A stretch of DNA of 64,000 nt. It comes from Actinomarinicola tropica. GTDB taxonomy: Bacteria > Actinomycetota > Acidimicrobiia > Acidimicrobiales > SKKL01. Each line of letters opens with the position of its first letter. Position 1 is the stretch's first letter. The notes beneath the pieces were generated by a model. That model was not told the origin of the DNA, searched no databases, and was given only the letters and a program-made list of their open reading frames with translations. The translations under genes and the position numbers were made by a program. The stretch is taken from positions 1,465,189 to 1,529,188 of the forward strand of contig NZ_CP045851.1 in the NCBI RefSeq assembly GCF_009650215.1. The letters are read 5' to 3'. This document shows positions 1-8,699 of the stretch, piece by piece.

Positions 1-764
1 CCGAGCGGGACGAGGTCCCGCACCACGGGCTCGACCTCATCGACCCCCACGAGGAGTTCACCGTCGCCGAGTTCCAGCGCCGCGTGCTCGCGGCGGTCGA
101 CGACATCGAGGCCCGTGGTCGACGGGCGCTCCTGGTGGGCGGCACGGGCCTCTACCTGCAGGCGGTGGTCGACGGGCTCGAGGTGCCGGGGCGCTACCCC
201 GACGTCCGCGCCGGGCTCGACGCCGAACCCGACACCGCGGCGCTCCACCGCCGGCTGTCGGAGCTCGACCCGCTGGCCGCCGCACGCATGGAGCCCACCA
301 ACCGCCGTCGGGTCCTACGGGCCCTCGAGGTCACCATCGGCGGCGGGCGACCGTTCTCGTCGTACGGCCCCGGCCTCGACGCCTACCCGCCCAGCCGCTT
401 CCGCCTCGTCGGGCTGCGCCTGCCCCGTCCGGTGCTCGACGAGCGGATCGCCGCCCGGTACGCGGCGCAGGTGGAGGCGGGGTTCGTCGAGGAGGTGCGG
501 CGGGTGTGGGAGGACCCGCGTGGCGTCTCGCGCAGCGCCGCCCAGGCGCTCGGGTACAAGGAGCTGGCCGACCACCTCGCCGGGCGCTGCACACTCGAGG
601 AGGCGCTCGAGCTGGCCGTGCGGCGCACCCGCCGGTTCGCCCGTCGCCAGGAGCGGTGGTTCCGCCGTGATCCTCGGATCACCTGGCTCGAGCCACCGCC
701 GCCCGACCACGATGCGCGGGCCGTGCTGGACGAGCTGCTCGCCATCTGGGACGAGCCCGGCTGA
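1..764 (+). CDS. miaA: tRNA dimethylallyltransferase MiaA (5' truncated by window edge)
   Basis: The frame is open from the first complete codon at position 3, so the gene starts before the window and only about 253 C-terminal residues are seen. MiaA transfers a dimethylallyl group to A37 of tRNAs that read codons starting with U. Visible family blocks are PHHGLDLIDP followed by FTVAEFQR, then LLVGGTGLYLQAVVDGL, the NRRRVLRALEV helix, and the C-terminal ALGYKEL and RRTRRFARRQERWFR blocks that bind tRNA. The P-loop lies outside the window. A GTG at 84 is an internal codon, not the start. dapF follows after 43 bp on the same strand, a common actinobacterial arrangement. Confidence 0.95.
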   Translation, partial: ERDEVPHHGLDLIDPHEEFTVAEFQRRVLAAVDDIEARGRRALLVGGTGLYLQAVVDGLEVPGRYPDVRAGLDAEPDTAALHRRLSELDPLAAARMEPTNRRRVLRALEVTIGGGRPFSSYGPGLDAYPPSRFRLVGLRLPRPVLDERIAARYAAQVEAGFVEEVRRVWEDPRGVSRSAAQALGYKELADHLAGRCTLEEALELAVRRTRRFARRQERWFRRDPRITWLEPPPPDHDARAVLDELLAIWDEPG

Positions 765-807
765 AACGGTGGTGGTTCGGCGATCGACCGGCGAGACTGG
801 CGGTCAC

Positions 808-1638
808 ATGCGCATCTCGAAGCTGCACGGCCTCCGCAACGACTTCCTCGTCCTCCTCGACGAGCACCAGGACGGTCCCCTCGACGTGGGTCCCGAGCTG
901 GCGCGCCGGCTCTGCGACCGGCGGTCCGGCCTCGGCGCCGACGGACTGATCCACGGGACCAGGCCCGACGCGGGGTCCGACGCCGACGTCGTGATGCACC
1001 TCTTCAACGCCGACGGCAGCCGGGCGGAGGTGAGCGGCAACGGCATCCGCTGCCTGGCCCAGGCCGTCGCCCGGTCGCGCGGCGCCGAGGGTCGTGTGGT
1101 CGTGGTGGCCGACAGCGGTCGTCGGGAGACCGTCGTACGGCCAGGGACCTCCCCGTCCGACGTCGTCGTCGAGGTCGACCTCGGACCTGTCGGGCCGGGA
1201 CCGGGTCTCGCCGCACCGCTGCCCCTCGCGGTGAAGGAGTCCGGCACCGCCGACCTCGGCAACCCCCACGTCGTCGCGTGGCTCGACCTCTCGCCCGGCG
1301 ATCTGCGCCAGGTCGACCTGGCGCAGATCGGCCCGGCAGTCGAGTCGTCGTACCCTGAGGGCATCAACCTCGAGCTCATCGTCCCCGGGCCCGACCCCGA
1401 CGTGCTCGTGCTCCGGGTCTGGGAGCGCGGCGTCGGGATCACCGAGGCCTGCGGCAGCGGTGCGTGCGCCGCCGCCGCCCTCGCCCACGGGTGGGGGCTC
1501 GTCGGTCCGAAGGTCCGGGTCGAGATGCCGGGCGGCGCGGTCGACGTCGAGCTCGTCGAGGGCCGCGCCGTGCTCCACGGGCCGTCGGTGCTCGTGGCCG
1601 AGATCGAGCTGAGGGAGGGGGCGGTCCTCGATGGCTGA
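808..1638 (+). CDS. dapF: Diaminopimelate epimerase DapF (first catalytic Cys is Ser)
   Basis: A protein of 276 residues, the usual DapF length. The enzyme converts LL- to meso-diaminopimelate in lysine and peptidoglycan synthesis, using two cysteines as acid/base pair. The second is present at Cys215 in EACGSGAC. In the first motif, NADGSRAEVSGNGIR, the expected Cys of CGNG is Ser76, with Cys82 six residues later. Gly-rich loops and the LGNPHVV block are intact and there is no sign of decay. The ATG at 808 follows miaA closely, and the 3' end overlaps hflX by 8 bp, so the two are probably translated together. The gene belongs functionally with dapC, dapD and dapE downstream. The family call is sure; full epimerase activity is not, because of Ser76. 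Confidence 0.9.
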   Translation: MRISKLHGLRNDFLVLLDEHQDGPLDVGPELARRLCDRRSGLGADGLIHGTRPDAGSDADVVMHLFNADGSRAEVSGNGIRCLAQAVARSRGAEGRVVVVADSGRRETVVRPGTSPSDVVVEVDLGPVGPGPGLAAPLPLAVKESGTADLGNPHVVAWLDLSPGDLRQVDLAQIGPAVESSYPEGINLELIVPGPDPDVLVLRVWERGVGITEACGSGACAAAALAHGWGLVGPKVRVEMPGGAVDVELVEGRAVLHGPSVLVAEIELREGAVLDG

Positions 1639-2980
1639 GCGCGAGGAGAAGCCCCGTCGATCCGACACCGCCGCCTCCGACCACCGTGGTGCGTTCGGCG
1701 AGTTCGGCGGCGAGCGCGGCGCGTTCATCGAGCGCACGTTCCGGGAGAAGATCATCCTCGTCGGCGTGGTGTCGCCGGGCCGCTCGGAGGAGGAGGTCGA
1801 GGCATCTCTCGACGAGCTCGCTCTGCTCGTCGACACTGCAGGCGCCGACGAGGTCGACCGCGTGCTCCAGCGTCGGGCCACGCCCGACCCCGCCACCTAC
1901 ATCGGCAAGGGCAAGGTCGAGGAGATCCGCGTGCTCGCCGAGGCCGCGGACGCCGACACGGTCGTGTTCGACGACGAGCTGACACCCGCGCAGCAGGGCA
2001 ACCTCGAACGGCTGCTCGGTCGGTCGGCCATCGACCGCACGGCCGTGATCCTCGACATCTTCGCCCAGAACGCCCACACGGTGGAGGGCAAGGCGCAGGT
2101 CCAACTCGCGCTCCTGCGGTACCGGCTCCCGCGCCTGCGGGGCAAGGGCAAGTCCCTGTCCCAGCAGTCCGGCGGCATCGGCGCCCGGCGGGGCCCCGGC
2201 GAGACCCAGCTCGAGGTCGACCGCCGTCGAGTGGCCCGGCTGATCCACAAGCTCGAGGCCGACCTGCGTGAGATCGGCCACCACCGCGACGTGCAGCGCA
2301 AGTCCCGCCGTCGGTCGCCGTACCAGCAGGTCGCGATCGTCGGCTACACCAACGCCGGCAAGTCCACCCTCCTCAACCGTCTCACCGATGCCGGGGTGCT
2401 CGTCGAGGACCGCCTCTTCGCCACCCTCGACGCCACGACCCGCCGCCTGCAGCTCCCCGGCGGCGAGACCGTGCTCGTCACCGACACCGTCGGCTTCGTC
2501 ACCAAGCTGCCCCACCAGCTGGTGGAGGCGTTCAAGTCGACCCTCGAGGTCGTCGCCGAGGCCGACCTCCTCGTCCACCTCGTCGACGCCTCCGGGCCCG
2601 AGGTCGCGGCGCACATGGACGCTGTGCGCTCGGTCCTCGGGGAGATCGGCGCAGGGGACGTTCCGGAGCTGCTCGCGTTCAACAAGGCCGACCTCACCGA
2701 CGAAGCCGGTCAGCTCGCCGCGAGCCACCCCGGGTCGGTGGCGCTCTCGGCCGCCTCCGGCGAGGGCGTCGACGAGCTGCTCGTCGCCATCGGCGATCGC
2801 CTGCGGGCCCTCACCCAGGTGGTCGAGCTCGTCGTCCCCTTCGACCGGGGCGACGTGCTCGCCGCCGTGCACCGCGAGGGAGAGGTCCTCGTCGAGACGA
2901 CGGGCGAGGACGGCATGCGCCTCCGCGCCCGCCTCGACGACGCCTCCTCGGCCCGCCTGGCCGAGTTCGTCGTCGGCTAG
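1631..2980 (+). CDS. hflX: GTPase HflX
   Basis: A 449-residue GTPase of the HflX family, known to bind the 50S subunit and split stalled or stress-inactivated ribosomes. The N-terminal HflX domain contains the Gly-rich loop QQSGGIGARRGPGETQLE followed by a long coiled coil. The G domain shows G1 (GYTNAGKST), G2 (FATLDATTR), G3 (DTVGF), G4 (NKAD) and G5 (SAASGEG). The ATG lies inside the end of dapF, an 8-bp overlap, so expression is probably coupled. It ends 26 bp before the aminotransferase gene. All motifs are intact and no oddity was seen. Confidence 0.96.
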   Translation: MAEREEKPRRSDTAASDHRGAFGEFGGERGAFIERTFREKIILVGVVSPGRSEEEVEASLDELALLVDTAGADEVDRVLQRRATPDPATYIGKGKVEEIRVLAEAADADTVVFDDELTPAQQGNLERLLGRSAIDRTAVILDIFAQNAHTVEGKAQVQLALLRYRLPRLRGKGKSLSQQSGGIGARRGPGETQLEVDRRRVARLIHKLEADLREIGHHRDVQRKSRRRSPYQQVAIVGYTNAGKSTLLNRLTDAGVLVEDRLFATLDATTRRLQLPGGETVLVTDTVGFVTKLPHQLVEAFKSTLEVVAEADLLVHLVDASGPEVAAHMDAVRSVLGEIGAGDVPELLAFNKADLTDEAGQLAASHPGSVALSAASGEGVDELLVAIGDRLRALTQVVELVVPFDRGDVLAAVHREGEVLVETTGEDGMRLRARLDDASSARLAEFVVG

Positions 2981-3006
2981 CTACTGGCCGCCGTCGGTGT
3001 GCTTGC

Positions 3007-4137
3007 ATGGCCGGCGTGAGCGCCTCCGGTTTCGTCCCCCCGCCGTACCCCTACGACCGCCTCGACGAGCTGAAGTCGGTGGCCGCGGCGCACGAGGGCG
3101 GCATGGTCGACCTGTCGGTCGGGACGCCGTGCGACCCGCCGCCGCCGGAGGTCGTCGCGGCCCTCGGTGGCTCGGGCGCCGAGCGGGGCTACCCGCCGTC
3201 GATCGGCAGCGCCGCCTACCGGGAGGCGGCGGCGGCGTGGGTCGAGCGTCGGCTGGGCGCCTCGGTGGCGCCGTCGCAGGTCGGGGCGTGCATCGGGACG
3301 AAGGAGCTGGTGGCGGGGATGCCGCACTGGCTCCGGTTGCGGGACCCGTCCCGCGACACCGTCCTGTATCCCGAGATCAGCTACCCGACCTACGAGATGG
3401 GGGCCGTGCTCGGTGGGTGCCGGGCGGTGCCGGTGGCGGTCGACGACGACTGGCGCATCGACCTGTCGTCGATCTCCGCGGAGGACGCGGGCCGTGCCCT
3501 CTGCCTGTGGGTGAACACGCCGGGGAACCCGGCCGGCGGTCTCGACGACCTCGACGCGGCAGCCGAGTGGGGGCGGGCGCACGGCGTGCCGGTCCTGTCC
3601 GACGAGTGCTACGCGGAGTTCACGTGGGACGGTCCGGCCCGCACCGTCCTGCGGAGCGGGAGCGAGGGCGTGCTGGCGGTGCACTCGTTGTCGAAGCGCT
3701 CCAACCTCGCCGGTGCCCGCGCTGGCTTCTACGCCGGCGACGCCGAGCTCGTCCACTACCTCCAGGAGCTCCGCAAGCACGCGGGCTTCATGTTGCCCGG
3801 TCCGGTGCAGGCCGCGGCCGTCGTGGCCTTCGGGGACGACGCTCACGTCGACGTCCAGCGGGAGCGCTACCGTCGCCGCCTCGAGTGGGGGGCGGAGCTG
3901 ATCGGTCGGCGGTACGGGATCGACGTCGCGCTGCCGGGTGGCGGCTTCTACCTGTGGATCCCGGCGCCGGGCGGTGACGCCTGGGGCTTCGCCTCCCGCC
4001 TCGCCGAGGATCTGGGCGTTCTCGTCAGCCCCGGCGAGTTCTACGGCCCCGCCGGGGCATCGCACGTGCGGCTCGCCGTGGTGCAGCCGGACGACCGCCT
4101 GGAGCTCGTCACCGAGCGCGCGCAGCGCGCGATGTGA
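3007..4137 (+). CDS. dapC: Succinyldiaminopimelate transaminase (DapC-type, class I/II aminotransferase)
   Basis: A 376-residue PLP-dependent fold-type I aminotransferase. Seen are the N-terminal block DLSVGTPCDPPP, the cofactor motif NTPGNPAGG, the DECYAEF block and the Schiff-base lysine in HSLSKRSNLAGARAGF, followed by the substrate Arg region VRLA. This pattern is that of actinobacterial N-succinyldiaminopimelate aminotransferase, the step between DapD and DapE. The presence of dapD and dapE 3.7 kb downstream and dapF upstream supports the role. The ATG at 3007 gives the expected N-terminus. A different amino-acid substrate cannot be excluded from sequence alone. Confidence 0.85.
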   Translation: MAGVSASGFVPPPYPYDRLDELKSVAAAHEGGMVDLSVGTPCDPPPPEVVAALGGSGAERGYPPSIGSAAYREAAAAWVERRLGASVAPSQVGACIGTKELVAGMPHWLRLRDPSRDTVLYPEISYPTYEMGAVLGGCRAVPVAVDDDWRIDLSSISAEDAGRALCLWVNTPGNPAGGLDDLDAAAEWGRAHGVPVLSDECYAEFTWDGPARTVLRSGSEGVLAVHSLSKRSNLAGARAGFYAGDAELVHYLQELRKHAGFMLPGPVQAAAVVAFGDDAHVDVQRERYRRRLEWGAELIGRRYGIDVALPGGGFYLWIPAPGGDAWGFASRLAEDLGVLVSPGEFYGPAGASHVRLAVVQPDDRLELVTERAQRAM

Positions 4138-4204
4138 CATCGGGCACCACGGAGCGTGAGAAGGAGGTAGCCTCGCGACAGGCTCCGTGAAGGGGAGGGT
4201 GCGG

Positions 4205-6529
4205 ATGGGCCGGCCCGAGCAGCTCGCGATGCGCACGGCGATCGCCTTCGCCGCCGCGGCTGCCGGCTGGATCCTGTTCTCCGACCTGGTCCTCGACCGG
4301 GTGGTGGGGATCCGCTTCGACGGCCGTACCGACGCCCTGAAGGGCCTGGCCTTCGTCTCGGTGGTCTCGGTCTTCCTCTACTGGCTGGTCCTCCGCAACA
4401 ACCGCACGGTCATCGGGTTGGCCGACCGCCTCGCCCACCAGGCGGCGATCGACGCCCGGCTGTTCCGGTCGAGCCCCGAGGCCATGTGGGTCTACGACGC
4501 CGACACGCTCGAGCTCGTCGAGGTCAACGACACCTTCGTCGCCGCGACCGGCTACAGCCGCGCCGATCTGCTGCGCATGCGGGTGCCCGATCTCACCCTG
4601 GAGTCGGAGCGTCCGGCCGTCGAGCGGATCGCCCGGACGTCGGGCCTGATCGGGGAACCGCAGGTGCTGCTCCAGGTCCTGAAGGACGGTGCGCACCGGT
4701 GGGTGGAGATCACCTCGCACGCCATCGACGTCGAGGGACGGCGCGCCCGGCTGGCCGTGGGTCGCGACGTCACCGAGCAGCGCCTCGCCGCCGAGGCGCT
4801 GCGGGCGAGCGAGCGGCGCCTGGCCGGCATCCTCGCCTCGATGCAGGAGATGGCGTTCTCCGTCGACATGCAGGAGCGACGCATCACCTACCTCAACGAG
4901 GTCGCCGCCGAGCTGCTCGGTCGCCCGACCGACGAGCTGCTCATGTCGCTCGCGGAGTTCGTCGACCTCGTCGTGCCCGAGGACCGCGAGCGCCTGCGTG
5001 CCACGCTCGGCGACGTCGTCGAGAAGGGGTGGGCCGAGACCGAGATCCGGTTGCGATCGGCCGCAGGCGGCACGCGCACCCTGCGCCTCAAGGGCACCGC
5101 CGTCGTCGCCGCGGACGGCACGATCACCCAGGTCGACGGCATCGCGACTGACCTGACGCACCGCCAGGAGCTCGAGGAGCTGGTGCACCACCAGCGGTCG
5201 TTCGACCAGCTGACGGGTCTGCCCGTGCGGCGGTCGTTCATCGAGGCGGTCGACGCTGCCGTGTCGGTCGGGCCGCACCTGGAGCCTCCGGCGATCCTGG
5301 CGATGTTCGACCTCGACCGCTTCGCCGACATCAACGAGGCTGCCGGTCACGACGCCGGCGACCACGTGCTGTGCCGCGTCGCCGAGCGGCTGCAGGCCCT
5401 GGTCGAGCCCGGGATGGTCGCGGCGCGCGTCGGCGGCGACGAGTTCGCCCTGTTCTGCCCGGCCGGGCTCACGAGCGCCCAGCAGCTCGGGGCCCGCCTC
5501 CGCTCCACGATCGAAGGGCTGGTGTCGCTCGACGGCTACGAGTTCTTCGTGAGCCTCGGGGTGGGCCTGGCCGTCGCCGAGCCGTCCAGCACCGCCGACG
5601 ACCTCCTCCGCAACGCCCACCTGGCGATGTCCGCGGCGAAGGCCCGCACCTCCGGCGTCGAGGTGTACTCGCCGTCGCACCACGTCCAGGCGGTCGACCG
5701 GGTGCGGGCCGAGGGCGATCTCCGCCGAGCCCTCAGCGAGGACCGCCTCCTCGCCGTGTACCAGCCGGAGGTCGACGTGCGAACCGGTCGGATGATCGGC
5801 GCCGAGGCCCTCATCCGCTGGGACCACCCGGAGCGTGGGCTGGTCGCGGCCGGCGAGTTCATCGCCGAGGCGGAGCGCAGCAACCTCATCATCGAGGTGG
5901 GCGACCTCATGCTGCGCCGGGCGCTCGAGCAGGCGGCCCACTGGCACGACGTCCACGGGCCGGCGGCCCCGATCGTCTGGGTCAACCTGTCGCGCCGCGA
6001 GCTCGACGATCCGGCGGTCGTCGACCGGGTCCGCCAGGCGATCGACGCGGCGGGCGTCCCGGTGCACCTGGTCGGCATCGAGGTGACCGAGACGGCGTTC
6101 GTCGACGAGGGCGGCACCGCCACCGAGTCGCTGGCGGGCTTGGCGGCGATGGGGGTGCGGCTGGCGCTCGACGACTTCGGCACCGGGTGGTCGTCGCTGA
6201 AGTCGCTGAAGTCGTTCCCGTTGTCGGTCGTGAAGATCGACAGCTCGTTCGTCGGCAACGTCGCCAGCGCCTCGCGCGACCGCAAGATCGTGCAGGCGAT
6301 CATCGGCATGGCCCACGGCATGTCGATGTCGACGATCGCCGAGGGCGTCGAGACCCACGAGCAGCTCGAGGCCCTCGCGGCGCTCGGCGCCGACCGCGCC
6401 CAGGGCTACCTGCTGGCCCGCCCCGAACCGGCGTCGGTGATCGACGACCTCCTCGACGCCGGCGGGGTCGTCGAGGTGATGCGTGACCGGCCGCGGCTGC
6501 CACGCATCGTGGGCGGGACTCAGATGTAG
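4205..6529 (+). CDS. Membrane PAS-PAS-GGDEF-EAL cyclic-di-GMP protein
   Basis: Two N-terminal membrane helices (about residues 10-28 and 45-65) precede two PAS sensor domains (about 80-195 and 200-320), a diguanylate cyclase-like GGDEF domain and an EAL phosphodiesterase domain. GGDEF is intact (RVGGDEFALF), and the EAL domain retains GAEALIRW, the EVTET block, DDFGTG and KID, so both activities are possible, though PDE output with a regulatory GGDEF is also common. The start is taken at ATG 4205, which has an AGGGGAGG ribosome site about 6 bp upstream; a GTG at 4187 in the same frame has its purine run too far away. The gene converges with the CoA-transferase, overlapping it by 10 bp. Confidence 0.92.
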   Translation: MGRPEQLAMRTAIAFAAAAAGWILFSDLVLDRVVGIRFDGRTDALKGLAFVSVVSVFLYWLVLRNNRTVIGLADRLAHQAAIDARLFRSSPEAMWVYDADTLELVEVNDTFVAATGYSRADLLRMRVPDLTLESERPAVERIARTSGLIGEPQVLLQVLKDGAHRWVEITSHAIDVEGRRARLAVGRDVTEQRLAAEALRASERRLAGILASMQEMAFSVDMQERRITYLNEVAAELLGRPTDELLMSLAEFVDLVVPEDRERLRATLGDVVEKGWAETEIRLRSAAGGTRTLRLKGTAVVAADGTITQVDGIATDLTHRQELEELVHHQRSFDQLTGLPVRRSFIEAVDAAVSVGPHLEPPAILAMFDLDRFADINEAAGHDAGDHVLCRVAERLQALVEPGMVAARVGGDEFALFCPAGLTSAQQLGARLRSTIEGLVSLDGYEFFVSLGVGLAVAEPSSTADDLLRNAHLAMSAAKARTSGVEVYSPSHHVQAVDRVRAEGDLRRALSEDRLLAVYQPEVDVRTGRMIGAEALIRWDHPERGLVAAGEFIAEAERSNLIIEVGDLMLRRALEQAAHWHDVHGPAAPIVWVNLSRRELDDPAVVDRVRQAIDAAGVPVHLVGIEVTETAFVDEGGTATESLAGLAAMGVRLALDDFGTGWSSLKSLKSFPLSVVKIDSSFVGNVASASRDRKIVQAIIGMAHGMSMSTIAEGVETHEQLEALAALGADRAQGYLLARPEPASVIDDLLDAGGVVEVMRDRPRLPRIVGGTQM

Positions 6530-7818
6530 CCGAGCTCCTTGGCGTCTCTCTCGAGCTCGTCCCGGAAGTCCGGGTGGGCGATGCGGATGAGCGCCCGGGT
6601 GCGCTCTCGGATCGACCGGCCGCGCAGCTCGGCCACGCCGAACTCGGTGACCACCTTGTCGACGGTGTTCTTCATCGTCGTGACGACCGAGCCGTTGGTG
6701 AGCTGGGGGCGGATCCGGGAGAAGGAGCCGTCGCTCGTCGTCGAGCGGAGCACGACGAAGCCCTGCCCGTTGTCGGCGTAGAGGGCACCACGGGCGAAGT
6801 CGGCCTGCCCGCCGGAGCCGGACCAGTAGCGACCGCCGATGGTCTCCGACGCGCACTGACCGAGGAAGTCGACCTCGGTCGTGGCGTTGATGGAGACGAA
6901 GTTTGGTTCGGTCGCGATCACACGGGGATCGTTCACGTAGTCGACCGGCAGCAGCTCCACGGCCGGGTTCTCGTGCAGGAAGTCGTAGAGGGCCCGGGTG
7001 CCGAGCGCGAAGGTCGTCACGTGCTTGCCCGGGCGACGACGCTTGCGGGTGCCCGTGAGCACGCCCGACAGGACGAGGTCGATGACGCCGTCGGAGAGCA
7101 GCTCGGTGTGGAGCCCGAGGTCCCGGTGGTCGGTGAGGCGGGCGAGGACGGCGTTCGGGATCGACCCGATCCCGACCTGGAGCGTGGTGCCGTCGGGGAT
7201 GCGCTCGGCGATGAGGTCCGCGATGCGCTCGTCGGTCTCGTTCGGCGCCGCCGGCTCCACCTCGACCAGCGGGTAGTCGGCCTCGACCCAGCCGACGGTC
7301 TGGGTCACGTGGACCGAGTTGCGGCCGAAGGTGCGGGGCATGGCCGGGTTGGCCTCGATGAAGAACGGGACCTGCCCGATGAAGCCGCTGACGTAGTCGG
7401 CGCTGACCCCGAGCGAGAAGTACCCGTGACGATCGGGCGGGGACGCCGCGGCGATCACGAGCTTCGGGCCCTGGAGGCGCCGCAGCAGCATCGGCACCTC
7501 CGAGAAGTTGCAGGGCACGAGGTCGATGTGACCGGCGTGGAAGCCGGGGCGCGACACGTGCGAGAGGAAGTAGGCGACGTACCCGAGCCGACCGGGGTGG
7601 GCGCCGTGCAGGTAGGGCCGGTCGTGCATGGCGTGCATCTGGTGGATGCGCACGTCGCGCAGCTGGTCCGCCCCGTCGACGATGGCGTCGACGACCGTGC
7701 GGGGCTCGCCGTTGGCGAGCGGCATGATCACCTGCGTGCCCGGCGGCAGGTGCTGCAGCACGGCCTCGGGCGACGGGGCGGCGGTGAGGTCGGCACGGCG
7801 GAACGTCGGGGAGCTCAC
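6520..7818 (-). CDS. Acetyl-CoA hydrolase / 4-hydroxybutyrate CoA-transferase family protein
   Basis: A 432-residue family I CoA-transferase. The likely catalytic glutamate lies in the HTELLSDG block, and the C-terminal region has the typical Gly-rich CoA-binding loop (GSGGQADFARGA) and GVAELRGRS ending. Such enzymes move CoA between acetyl-CoA and short carboxylates (4-hydroxybutyrate, butyrate, succinate) or hydrolyse acetyl-CoA; the substrate cannot be told from the sequence. It is divergent from dapD with only 38 bp between starts, and its 3' end overlaps the GGDEF-EAL gene by 10 bp. The start codon is ATG at 7818. Confidence 0.88.
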   Translation of the reverse strand: MSSPTFRRADLTAAPSPEAVLQHLPPGTQVIMPLANGEPRTVVDAIVDGADQLRDVRIHQMHAMHDRPYLHGAHPGRLGYVAYFLSHVSRPGFHAGHIDLVPCNFSEVPMLLRRLQGPKLVIAAASPPDRHGYFSLGVSADYVSGFIGQVPFFIEANPAMPRTFGRNSVHVTQTVGWVEADYPLVEVEPAAPNETDERIADLIAERIPDGTTLQVGIGSIPNAVLARLTDHRDLGLHTELLSDGVIDLVLSGVLTGTRKRRRPGKHVTTFALGTRALYDFLHENPAVELLPVDYVNDPRVIATEPNFVSINATTEVDFLGQCASETIGGRYWSGSGGQADFARGALYADNGQGFVVLRSTTSDGSFSRIRPQLTNGSVVTTMKNTVDKVVTEFGVAELRGRSIRERTRALIRIAHPDFRDELERDAKELGYI

Positions 7819-7856
7819 GACCGAAGTCGTACCACCTGAGCACTAGCCTCACCCGC

Positions 7857-8693
7857 ATGGCTGATCTGCGAGCGCGCATCGACGAGCTGTGGGAGACCCG
7901 GGACACCCTCGACGTGGACGACCCCGAGGTCGGGGCCACCGTCCGGGAGGCCGTGGCGCTGCTCGACTCCGGAGAGGCCCGGATCGCCGAGGTCGTGCCC
8001 GACGGCACGACGATGGGCGACGTCCGCGTCCACCAGTGGTTGAAGCACGCCATCCTGCTGCTCTTCAAGATCTCGAAGATGGACACGATCGAGCTCGGAC
8101 CCTTCGAGTTCGCCGACAAGATCCCGCTCAAGTCGGGCTACGAGGCCGCCGGCGTCCGCGTCGTCCCGGGGGCTTCGGCCCGGTGGGGCTCGTTCCTCGA
8201 CAACGGCGTCGTCATGATGCCGAGCTACGTCAACATCGGCGCACGCGTCGGCGCCGGTTCGATGGTCGACACCTGGGCCACGGTCGGGTCGTGCGCGCAG
8301 ATCGGCGCCAACGTCCACCTCTCCGGCGGCGTGGGCATCGGCGGCGTCCTCGAGCCGCCCCAGGCCGAGCCCGTCATCGTCGACGACGAGGCGTTCATCG
8401 GCAGTCGGTGCATGGTCACCGAGGGGGCGCGCGTGGGCCGTGGCGCGATGCTCGGCGCCGGGGTCGTGCTCAACCCGTCCATCCCGGTCATCGACGCCCA
8501 CACGGGTCTCGAGGTCTCCCGCGGCGTCGTGCCGCCCTGGTGTCTCGTCATCAACGCCACGCGTCCCCGCGAGTTCGACGGGGGCACGTTCGGGCTGCCG
8601 TGCGCCCTCATCATCAAGCGCTTCGAGGAGGGCGAGCGCCACGACAAGGCGGCGCTGAACTCGGTGCTGCGCGAGCACGGCGTCTCGGTCTAG
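7857..8693 (+). CDS. dapD: 2,3,4,5-tetrahydropyridine-2,6-dicarboxylate N-succinyltransferase DapD
   Basis: A 278-residue left-handed beta-helix acyltransferase that succinylates tetrahydrodipicolinate in the succinylase branch of lysine synthesis. The hexapeptide repeats are visible from about residue 100 (VNIGARVGAGSMVD, then CAQIGANVHLSGGVGIGG), including the GVLEPPQAEP loop and FIGSRCMVTEGA typical of DapD. The C-terminal block ends with IIKRFEEGERHDKAALN. It is followed after 6 bp by dapE, so the two form an operon; dapC and dapF sit upstream in the same window. Confidence 0.96.
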   Translation: MADLRARIDELWETRDTLDVDDPEVGATVREAVALLDSGEARIAEVVPDGTTMGDVRVHQWLKHAILLLFKISKMDTIELGPFEFADKIPLKSGYEAAGVRVVPGASARWGSFLDNGVVMMPSYVNIGARVGAGSMVDTWATVGSCAQIGANVHLSGGVGIGGVLEPPQAEPVIVDDEAFIGSRCMVTEGARVGRGAMLGAGVVLNPSIPVIDAHTGLEVSRGVVPPWCLVINATRPREFDGGTFGLPCALIIKRFEEGERHDKAALNSVLREHGVSV

Positions 8694-8699
8694 GCGCTC

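Noticed and set aside
17-3000. Long antisense reading frames opposite core genes
   Set aside because: They are rich in Arg, Ala, Gly and Pro with no domains, as expected opposite GC-rich genes.
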